A DNA stretch of 64,000 nucleotides, taken from contig NZ_JAFCJE010000002.1 of assembly GCF_018131185.1 (NCBI RefSeq), forward strand, positions 62,001 through 126,000. Reading direction: 5' to 3'. The stretch comes from Bradyrhizobium diazoefficiens. Lineage in GTDB: Bacteria; Pseudomonadota; Alphaproteobacteria; Rhizobiales; Xanthobacteraceae. Every line of letters begins with the position of its first letter. Position 1 is the first letter of the stretch. The notes under the pieces are model-generated. The model saw only the letters and a list, made by a program, of their open reading frames with translations. It was not told where the DNA came from and made no database searches. Positions 58,211-64,000 of this stretch are shown piece by piece. The translations under genes were made by a program, and so were the position numbers.

Positions 58211-58846
58211 ATGGCCACCATCTCAGCGACCACCAGCCAGATATCGCCCGCCAACGAGCGGGTCTTCCGCCAGAGCAGGCTGCTCGGTGAATGGAAGGGC
58301 AATTGGGTCGGCAACAACCAGCCGGTCAGCTTCAATGTCATCAACATCCGCGGTGCCCGGGCGCAGGTCGAGTATACGCACAACGGGCGTACCGAGCGTG
58401 GTTTTGCAGAGGTCCAAGGCTCGCTGATCACCTTCGGTGGAGTGACTGTCGGCACCAAGGACGGCAAGAACATGGTGCTGCTGTACTCCGTTGGCGGTGC
58501 CGGCAAGCAGACCGCCAATCTCGAGAAGCAGGACCCGCCACCGTCCGACAGCCGTCTCATGGGAAGCTGGGGCGGCTATTCTCCCGACAACGGCAAGAGC
58601 GCGAGCTTCAAGGTGCTTTCCGTCAACGGCAAGGAAGCCCAGGTCAGCGTCACCACCGACGGCGTCACCCGTCAGGGCACGGGCACCGTCTACAAGAACG
58701 TCATCATGTTCGGGCAGGCGCAGATCGCGACCGATGACGGACAGAACGGCAGGGTCATCTATCAGGTCGGCACGAAGTCGTTCATGGTGCCGGTGACGAA
58801 ATATCCACCGGCCGATTCCTCCTCTACGCTCGACAAGACCGCCTGA
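58211..58846 (+). CDS. two-repeat beta-rich hypothetical protein (211 aa)
   Basis: Function unknown. No signal peptide. Two homologous segments of about 70 residues: about 24-95 (LLGEWKGNWVGNNQPVSFNV, VEYTHNGRTERGFAEVQGSL) and about 116-185 (LMGSWGGYSPDNGKSASFKV, VSVTTDGVTRQGTGTVYKNV). Each has the pattern L-x-G-x-W then alternating strands, suggesting a duplicated small beta-barrel. The N-terminal 20 residues are Ser/Thr-rich, as in some secreted RTX or type I substrates, but no export signal is certain. Confidence 0.6.
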   Translation: MATISATTSQISPANERVFRQSRLLGEWKGNWVGNNQPVSFNVINIRGARAQVEYTHNGRTERGFAEVQGSLITFGGVTVGTKDGKNMVLLYSVGGAGKQTANLEKQDPPPSDSRLMGSWGGYSPDNGKSASFKVLSVNGKEAQVSVTTDGVTRQGTGTVYKNVIMFGQAQIATDDGQNGRVIYQVGTKSFMVPVTKYPPADSSSTLDKTA

Positions 58847-58873
58847 ACGCAGCGCCGGCGCAGCCTGCCGTCC

Positions 58874-59659
58874 TCACCATTTCGGCGGCCGCTTCTCCAC
58901 GAACGCCCGCAGGCCCTCCTGTGCCTCATCCGACGTCGCGACGTTGCAGAAATCGTCCACGGCGCTTGCAATGCTGCGTCGATAGTCGAGATCGATCTGG
59001 CGCATGAAGGCGGCGCGGCCCATCCGCAGCACTGCGGCCGATTTGGCGGAGAATTGCGCCGCGAGCTTCAGCACTTCCGTCTCGAGCTCGGCATCGCCGA
59101 CGACGCGGTTGATGACGCCAAGCTCGCGTGCTTCCATGGCGCTGAAGACCCGGCCGGTGAACAGCAGCTCGAAGGCGCGATGGCGTCCGACGATGCGCGG
59201 CAGATGCGCGTAATGGATCGCCGGGATGACGCCGACGTCAATCTCGGGATAGCCGAACGTCGCGCTCTCGGCAGCCAGCACGACGTCGCAGGACACTGCC
59301 ATCGTCATGCCGCCGCCCCGCGCCGCGCCACCGACCGCGGCGATCGACGGTTTTCCCAGCCCGTACTGGGCATCGTAGAGGTCGATATAGAGCGCCTGGA
59401 GGAATTCGCGGATCTCGGCGCCGGATCTGCCGAGCAGGATGTCGAGATCGAGGCCCGCCGAGAAGCGTTTTGCAATTGCACTCGCCAGCACGACAACGCG
59501 CGCGCCGTCATCGTCTGCCGCGCGGCGGAACGCTGCGACAACGCCGCGGATCATCTCGAGGCTCAGCGCATTGACGGGCGGCCGGCGCAGCGTGATGCGG
59601 GCGACGTCGCCGAGACGTTCGTAAGAGATCGGATCGTCAGATGTCACCGCGTTCTCCAT
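58874..59659 (-). CDS. enoyl-CoA hydratase/isomerase family protein
   Basis: Crotonase-fold protein of 261 residues. The oxyanion-hole segments are ASAIAKRFSAGLDLDIL and GGAARGGGMTMAVSCDVVLA. The acid in FGYPEIDVGVIPA matches Glu164 of crotonase. The Glu144 position (GGG-x-E-x in hydratases) is Thr here, so classical hydration is doubtful and an isomerase or other crotonase reaction is possible. It starts 5 nt after the nucleotidyltransferase stop, indicating one operon. Confidence 0.82.
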   Translation of the reverse strand: MENAVTSDDPISYERLGDVARITLRRPPVNALSLEMIRGVVAAFRRAADDDGARVVVLASAIAKRFSAGLDLDILLGRSGAEIREFLQALYIDLYDAQYGLGKPSIAAVGGAARGGGMTMAVSCDVVLAAESATFGYPEIDVGVIPAIHYAHLPRIVGRHRAFELLFTGRVFSAMEARELGVINRVVGDAELETEVLKLAAQFSAKSAAVLRMGRAAFMRQIDLDYRRSIASAVDDFCNVATSDEAQEGLRAFVEKRPPKW

Positions 59660-59664
59660 GCTTC

Positions 59665-60492
59665 TCATTGGGACAGCACCTTCAACTCGCGGTCGATGTG
59701 GCGCAAGAGGTCACAAGCGGGTGCAAGGGCGCCATCGCCGATCAGCCGCCAGACGTCGTCGGTCCATTCCGCCAGATGCGGGATCGTCAGCGGCAACAGG
59801 ACCGCTTCGTGCAGCGCGCCCTTCTCGTTGATGAGATAGCGTTCGTTGAGCGCGAACAGCACCTGAGCGATGCAGGAGAGCGATCTGTAGAGACATCCTG
59901 CGACGTGGGTCCGGTCGCCGCGCGCAATGGCGAGCTCGGCGTTCTCGATGCCGAATGAGATTTCCCACTGGAAGCGTCGGATCAGGGCGTCGCGCAGCGC
60001 GCGAGGATAGGGCAGGGCGATCGATTTCAGCCGCGCGATCAGGCTCTCGGGATCGTGCAGGGGCTGGCAATAGGCGATCTCGCCCATCCAGATCGCCGAG
60101 CAGAAGCCGTGCGGATGGCCGGGCTGATAATCCATGGTGACGAGGCCAGCATGGCAGGACTTCATCACGGCTTCGACCGCATCGGCATCGCGATAGAGCA
60201 GATCGACCTTGCGGTCTTCCACCGACAGCCAGGCACCGCCGATAATCCACGGCCCCCATTCGCCAACCGGCGTCACGGTCGTGGCGGCGGGATCGTCAGC
60301 GATCTCCTTCGCAGCCGCCAGCAGCCGCTCGGTGTCGAGCGGGCTCGCGGCGGCAAAGTAGAGCCCGATATCAAAATCGGAGGAGGGATGCGCGCTGCCT
60401 CGCGCGCGCGAGCCGCCGAGCACGATGGCCGCGACGCCGGGGACGTCGCGAAAGGCGAATATCAGGCGCGAGAGCAACGGATCGGGGGGCAT
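59665..60492 (-). CDS. nucleotidyltransferase-fold protein (275 aa)
   Basis: Pol-beta-like nucleotidyltransferase. The metal motif GGSRARGSAHPSSDFDIGLY (GS-x10-DxD) lies near residue 30, with a third Asp likely in DRKVDLLYRD. The C-terminal half (about 150-275) is helical, resembling a substrate-binding bundle as in aminoglycoside or other small-molecule transferases. Substrate unknown. ATG 60492 is preferred over the longer frame from 60564. Probably co-transcribed with the crotonase-fold gene 5 nt downstream. Confidence 0.78.
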   Translation of the reverse strand: MPPDPLLSRLIFAFRDVPGVAAIVLGGSRARGSAHPSSDFDIGLYFAAASPLDTERLLAAAKEIADDPAATTVTPVGEWGPWIIGGAWLSVEDRKVDLLYRDADAVEAVMKSCHAGLVTMDYQPGHPHGFCSAIWMGEIAYCQPLHDPESLIARLKSIALPYPRALRDALIRRFQWEISFGIENAELAIARGDRTHVAGCLYRSLSCIAQVLFALNERYLINEKGALHEAVLLPLTIPHLAEWTDDVWRLIGDGALAPACDLLRHIDRELKVLSQ

Positions 60493-60545
60493 GAGTTTCA
60501 GTTGTCGGGACGGCTCATGGCCGCGACATTGGCGCGGCCGCGACG

Positions 60546-60575
60546 CTGGCATTGGCCATATCAAGGCAGTATAAT
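60546..60575 (+). promoter_or_regulatory. housekeeping-type promoter
   Basis: CTGGCA (60546-60551), 18-bp spacer, TATAAT (60570-60575), giving a start site about 20 nt before the exported-protein ATG at 60602. Confidence 0.4.
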
Positions 60576-60601
60576 CTGCAAAAGTCTTGACGGTAGCTTC
60601 A

Positions 60602-61219
60602 ATGTCCAGCCTTGCCCCTTCATCCGTTGTCGTAGCCTTGCTCGCTGTGCTTTGCCCGATCGCGGCCCCGGTTCAGGCCCAGGTCGCGCCGCTGAGATAT
60701 TGGGTGCCCGGCGGGCCTTTCGGTCTCAGCGGCGGCGCCAACCAGAGTTCCGATACATATGGCAATTTCACCAGCTTCAATGCTGGCGATGCGGATTGGC
60801 GTAGCGGCGCGGCGAGCGGCTTCTTCGTCGGCAGCCAGCGCGGCAATCTCAATTGGAGCGGCCTCAGTCAGACCGGACTCAGTCAGGCCGGATTTGCCGG
60901 AAATTTCAGCGCGCTCTCCTATGACAGTACGCAGTTCGGCTACAGCACCAAAACCGCCGGCGGCTTGCCCGTGACGTTCTTCGCCGGTTTCGACACGTTG
61001 AAATATGGCAATGGCATCGGCAGTTCGGTTGCGCCGCTGACGTCGGGTGCGGCACCCGGCTACAGCGCATTTGCGGGCGTCGAATTCAAGCCGACCTCCA
61101 ATCTCAGCCTGTCGTTCGGCGCCGGCTTCATCCAGCAGGACTCGGGCCGCATGGACAGCGATATCCGATCGAACATGCTGCCCGGCGAGTCGCCGGCGCT
61201 GAGCGGGCTGCGGCGTTAG
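60602..61219 (+). CDS. exported outer-membrane-type hypothetical protein (205 aa)
   Basis: Function unknown. A signal peptide (MSSLAPSSVVVALLAVLCPI, cleavage near VQA) precedes a Gly/Ser/Asn-rich mature region with TSFNAGDADWRSGAASGFFV, a short repeat SGLSQTGLSQAGF, and alternating aromatic strands such as PVTFFAGFDTLKYG and LSLSFGAGFIQQDSG. The composition suits a small beta-barrel or surface protein. It overlaps the convergent oxidoreductase gene by 4 nt at the stop codons. Confidence 0.6.
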   Translation: MSSLAPSSVVVALLAVLCPIAAPVQAQVAPLRYWVPGGPFGLSGGANQSSDTYGNFTSFNAGDADWRSGAASGFFVGSQRGNLNWSGLSQTGLSQAGFAGNFSALSYDSTQFGYSTKTAGGLPVTFFAGFDTLKYGNGIGSSVAPLTSGAAPGYSAFAGVEFKPTSNLSLSFGAGFIQQDSGRMDSDIRSNMLPGESPALSGLRR

Positions 61220-62295
61220 GATCGCATCACCAGTTCCGGCGGACGCCGCGGCGATTTCGGCAGGTCCGGGCCGGTTCCGAAACGCATCACGACATCGGGA
61301 CGCCGTTCGCCGAGTCCGAGTGAGGTGGCGAATTGCGACCTCAACGCCGCCACCTCGACCGGCTGGTTGACGAAGGAATATTTGAGTCCCAGCGCGGTCG
61401 CCTGCAAACCGAAGCGCTGACAGGCGCGTCCGACCGCGATCCAGTGCGATTTGTCACTGCGATCTGCAGCGAGCACGACAACGCCCGCCGAGCTGGCGAG
61501 CTGTTCGCGGTACTTCTTGTTTTCCCCGCTCTCGGTGAAGAAGAGCTTCAACAGCGGTCGCGCCAGCCATGACGGCAGGGACGGGTTTCCCGAGGCGGGC
61601 GCGAACAACCCGTCCATGGTCGCGAGCGCTTCCGCCTCGTTGAAACGAATCCAGCTCACGAGCTCGCGCATGAAGGCCTTGTCGCGCATCTGCGCCGAAT
61701 TGCCTTCGAGCACGTAGTCGGTGACCCCGGCGATCGCGGCGCGTTCGGTCATCAGGATGGTTGTGACGTCAGGTTCGCGACAGGCATCCTCGAGCCGGCG
61801 CAAGGTCTCGGGCGCGACAGGTCTGCCGTCGAATGTCGCGCGGGTACATTGCCTGACCGGAATCGCGGCCGCCAACGCCGATGGGGCGGGCGGGGCTTGC
61901 TCGAGCGCGATCACGATCCGGTCACCGTCGATGACCGGATCGCCGCGCCAGCCCAGCGTGGACGCCGCGAGGATCAGGTTTTCGGCGGCGCAGCCGAGAC
62001 TGACGAAGAGGTGGTGATCGTCCGGATCGACGGCCGGACAGCGGCGGGTGAAATCCGGCGCAATCGCGATTTCGTTGCCGCGAGCGGAGAATGTCCACGG
62101 CTGGGTATTGTGACTGTTGGCGGCGAGCGTGGCAAAGCGCACGAGCTCGCGATCCCGTGGCGCTGCTTGCAGCGGGCTCCGTGACGTGTCCACCGCCTCG
62201 TCGTAGGTCATCGGTGCTCCCGCGGCAGGGGAGCCGCTGATCGCAGTGGCGGACAACCCGAGCGCGGTTGCAATGAACTGTCGTCGGTCGAACAC
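61216..62295 (-). CDS. Tat-exported Acg-like nitroreductase-fold oxidoreductase
   Basis: Resembles the Acg family of FMN-binding nitroreductase-fold proteins. The 359-residue product has a twin-arginine signal (MFDRRQFIATALGLSATAIS), then ATLAANSHNTQPWTFSARGN (the SxHNTQPW FMN-site motif) in the first half. GRACQRFGLQATALGLKYSF and RPDVVMRFGTGP follow in the second. Acg proteins in mycobacteria are hypoxia-induced and are thought to sequester flavin; no activity is proven here. A FixK-type box and matching -10 lie upstream. Confidence 0.8.
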   Translation of the reverse strand: MFDRRQFIATALGLSATAISGSPAAGAPMTYDEAVDTSRSPLQAAPRDRELVRFATLAANSHNTQPWTFSARGNEIAIAPDFTRRCPAVDPDDHHLFVSLGCAAENLILAASTLGWRGDPVIDGDRIVIALEQAPPAPSALAAAIPVRQCTRATFDGRPVAPETLRRLEDACREPDVTTILMTERAAIAGVTDYVLEGNSAQMRDKAFMRELVSWIRFNEAEALATMDGLFAPASGNPSLPSWLARPLLKLFFTESGENKKYREQLASSAGVVVLAADRSDKSHWIAVGRACQRFGLQATALGLKYSFVNQPVEVAALRSQFATSLGLGERRPDVVMRFGTGPDLPKSPRRPPELVMRS

Positions 62296-62340
62296 AGGCT
62301 TCCGTTCCGTGTCTCAGATCGCGCTCCAAGACGCGGACCG

Positions 62341-62381
62341 TTCATAACGCCGATCGCGCTGCGACGATTGACCGGAATCAA
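62341..62381 (-). promoter_or_regulatory. FixK/FNR-type class II promoter of the Acg-like gene
   Basis: TTGACCGGAATCAA (62368-62381) fits TTGA(C/T)-N4-(A/G)TCAA. On the minus strand TATGAA (62346-62341) is at the -10 position expected if the box is centred 41 bp before the start. The ATG at 62295 follows a leader of about 38 nt. Confidence 0.6.
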
Positions 62382-62397
62382 GGTCGATGACGATGAG

Positions 62398-63645
62398 CTA
62401 CCGCGTGAATCGCGCCACCAGCTCCACATGCGGCGTGTGGCGAAACTGGTCGACCGGTACCACCGCCTCCAGCCGATAGCCGCCATCGATCAGCAGTCGC
62501 GCGTCGCGGGCGAACGTGGCGGCGTTGCAGGACACCGCGATCACGACTGGCACCTTGCTCGCGGCGAGCTTCAGCGCCTGCGCCTGCGCGCCCTGGCGCG
62601 GCGGGTCGAACACCACGGCATCGAAATCGCGCAGCTCCGGCGGCACCAAGGGGCGGCGAAACAGGTCGCGTGGCTCGGCTTTGATCGGCTTCAGGCCCGG
62701 CGTGCGCGCGGCTTTTGCCAGCGCCGCGATGGCGCCGGCGTCGTTGTCATAGGCGGTGATGCGAGCCTTCTCGGCGAGCCGCAGCGCGAACGGGCCGACA
62801 CCGCAGAAAAGGTCGAGAACCTCCTTGGCCTTGCCGATGCGTTCGGCGACGAGCGCGGCCAGCGTCTCCTCGCCCGCGACGGTTGCCTGCAGGAACGAGC
62901 CCGGCGGCAGCGTCACCTCGGCGCGGCCCATCTTCACCGTCGGCGGCACGCGTTGCAGCACCAACTCGCCATGCCGCGTTAGCCGCGCCAGGCGGTGCTG
63001 TTCGGCGACGCGCGAGAGCGCCGTGACGAGCGCCGTCGGCAACGGCCCGGAGCCGCGCACGTCGACGTCGAGGCCGTTGGCGGTGGCTGTGACCTGGATG
63101 TCGAGCGGCTTCGTCACCGGCATCTTGGACGTCAGCTGTTCGGCGAGTGCCCATGCGGCCTCGAGCGCGCCCTCGAGTCCGGGATCGAGAATGGGACAGC
63201 GATGAATCGGAATGACGTCGTGCGAGCTCGTCGCGGAGAAACCGACCTTGAGGACGTCATGCGTGCCGAAGCGGCCGTGCAGCGTGATGCGCCGCCGGCC
63301 GGCGCCATGGGCATCGACCAGTGGCGCCACCGCGCAATCGATGCCGGCCTGCGCCAGCGTTTCGACCACGATACCGCGCTTCCAGGCTTGATAGGGTTCT
63401 GCCGCCCAGTGCTGGATGGCGCAGCCGCCGCAGACGCCGAAATGCGGACAGAACGGTTCGATGCGCTGGGGGCTTGCGACATCGACTGCGAGCAGCTTGC
63501 GGCGGTCGGGATGGTGGCCGACAACGTGATCGACCTCGACGGTCTCGCCGGCAAGCGTATAGGGCACATAGACCGCATCGCCCGTCGCGAGGCAGACGCC
63601 GTCGCCGCGATGGCCGACGTGATCGATGGTCAGGCGCTCAACCAC
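62398..63645 (-). CDS. class I SAM-dependent RNA 5-methyluridine methyltransferase (RlmD/TrmA family)
   Basis: Predicted 23S rRNA or tRNA m5U methyltransferase, 415 residues. It has a TRAM domain (about 1-55), a 4Fe-4S motif in [17 protein letters not shown] with a distant Cys in HRCPIL, the SAM site [13 protein letters not shown], motif [11 protein letters not shown] and the catalytic Cys in [12 protein letters not shown]. The GTG start at 63645 overlaps the tlyA stop by 8 nt (GTGGTTGA), so the two RNA methyltransferase genes are coupled. RlmC, RlmD and TrmA cannot be told apart here. Confidence 0.9.
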   Translation of the reverse strand: MVERLTIDHVGHRGDGVCLATGDAVYVPYTLAGETVEVDHVVGHHPDRRKLLAVDVASPQRIEPFCPHFGVCGGCAIQHWAAEPYQAWKRGIVVETLAQAGIDCAVAPLVDAHGAGRRRITLHGRFGTHDVLKVGFSATSSHDVIPIHRCPILDPGLEGALEAAWALAEQLTSKMPVTKPLDIQVTATANGLDVDVRGSGPLPTALVTALSRVAEQHRLARLTRHGELVLQRVPPTVKMGRAEVTLPPGSFLQATVAGEETLAALVAERIGKAKEVLDLFCGVGPFALRLAEKARITAYDNDAGAIAALAKAARTPGLKPIKAEPRDLFRRPLVPPELRDFDAVVFDPPRQGAQAQALKLAASKVPVVIAVSCNAATFARDARLLIDGGYRLEAVVPVDQFRHTPHVELVARFTR

Positions 63646-64000
63646 GGCGCGCGCCCAGAAAGAATTCGATATTGCCGTCACCGCCCGCGATCGAGGAGGG
63701 AAACACCTCGATATGAGTGCAGCCCAGCGAAGCGGCAAAGGCGGCGATGTCGTCGCAGATCTCCCGGTGCACGGCGGCGTCGCGGACGATGCCTTTCTTG
63801 TTGTGCTTCCTCTCAGCCTCGAATTGCGGCTTGATCAGCGCCAGCAGGCTCATTGGCGCGGCGGCGAGGGACAGCGCCACCGGCAGCACCGTCTTGAGCG
63901 AGATGAAGCTGACGTCGATGACGACGACGTCGGGCCGCGCCGGCAACCGCTTGCCGTCATAGCTCCGGATGTCGGTCTCCTCCATCGACACGATCTTGGG
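63638..64000 (-). CDS. tlyA: TlyA-family rRNA methyltransferase/hemolysin, 3' part (cut by window edge)
   Basis: Partial: the reading frame continues past the right edge. The visible C-terminal 120 residues contain [17 protein letters not shown] (RrmJ/FtsJ-like motif with catalytic Asp), [11 protein letters not shown] (Lys of the K-D-K-E set), [16 protein letters not shown] and EFFLGARRG at the end. TlyA enzymes 2'-O-methylate 16S and 23S rRNA. The downstream methyltransferase gene overlaps its stop. Confidence 0.9.
   Translation of the reverse strand, partial: PKIVSMEETDIRSYDGKRLPARPDVVVIDVSFISLKTVLPVALSLAAAPMSLLALIKPQFEAERKHNKKGIVRDAAVHREICDDIAAFAASLGCTHIEVFPSSIAGGDGNIEFFLGARRG

Overview
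The window reads as a chromosomal segment of a Bradyrhizobium-like alphaproteobacterium. The basis is high-GC coding bias on both strands, many short proteins of types I know from Bradyrhizobium, sites that fit the alphaproteobacterial EcfG, LexA and FixK/FNR consensus sequences, and palindromic intergenic repeats of rhizobial style. There is no rRNA gene, tRNA, prophage, IS element or CRISPR array that I can see, so the genus is an inference.

Layout. 0-4.4 kb: rpe, then a FIST-domain sensor directly coupled to a PAS-GGDEF-EAL protein. 4.4-7 kb: a universal stress protein with a FixK-like box upstream, divergent from a DegP-type protease whose start codon lies just after a perfect 13-bp inverted repeat. 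7.2-9.6 kb: small proteins, including a divergent pair over a LexA box. 9.6-17.5 kb: a two-gene signalling operon, a roughly 2,098-residue soluble poly-HAMP hybrid kinase followed by a receiver-PAS-HWE kinase. 17.6-25.3 kb: a stress island of small secreted or cytosolic proteins, two DUF4142 proteins, a ribbon-helix-helix protein, a PAP2/DUF3147/DUF3147 operon, a thiamine-pyrophosphate enzyme and a PRC-barrel protein. 25.5-33.7 kb: nitronate monooxygenase family, PhoD-like phosphatase, aldo/keto reductase, a His-rich exported protein, an XRE regulator with an HpaD-like extradiol dioxygenase, and a PLP aminotransferase. 33.8-49 kb: CPA2 antiporter, RibB with a degenerate GCHII domain, glutaryl-CoA dehydrogenase, metallo-beta-lactamase-fold hydrolase, acyl-CoA ligase, extensin-like and L,D-transpeptidase cell-envelope proteins, CorA, SDR, PdxH and a DnaJ-class protein. 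49-57 kb: ECF sigma/anti-sigma pair, FabI, phosphoglycerate-mutase-like protein, AroC, adenylate cyclase, ClpS, and an MFS transporter plus CrcB behind a fluoride riboswitch. 57-64 kb: DUF1194 protein, a two-repeat beta protein, enoyl-CoA hydratase, nucleotidyltransferase, an Acg-like Tat-exported oxidoreductase with a FixK-like promoter, an RlmD/TrmA-type methyltransferase and the end of tlyA.

Regulatory reading. Seven promoters of the form GGAAC-N16/17-(C/G)GTT precede the poly-HAMP kinase, the RHH gene, DUF4142, the TPP enzyme, the PRC-barrel protein, the His-rich protein and small proteins. This suggests that much of the accessory content belongs to the EcfG general stress response. Three TTGA-N6-TCAA boxes suggest low-oxygen control of a UspA, an Acg-like protein and the XRE-HpaD operon. 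The best-supported regulatory RNA is the fluoride riboswitch with its own terminator at 56.8-56.94 kb. All function calls come from motifs and family knowledge; nothing was run against a database.
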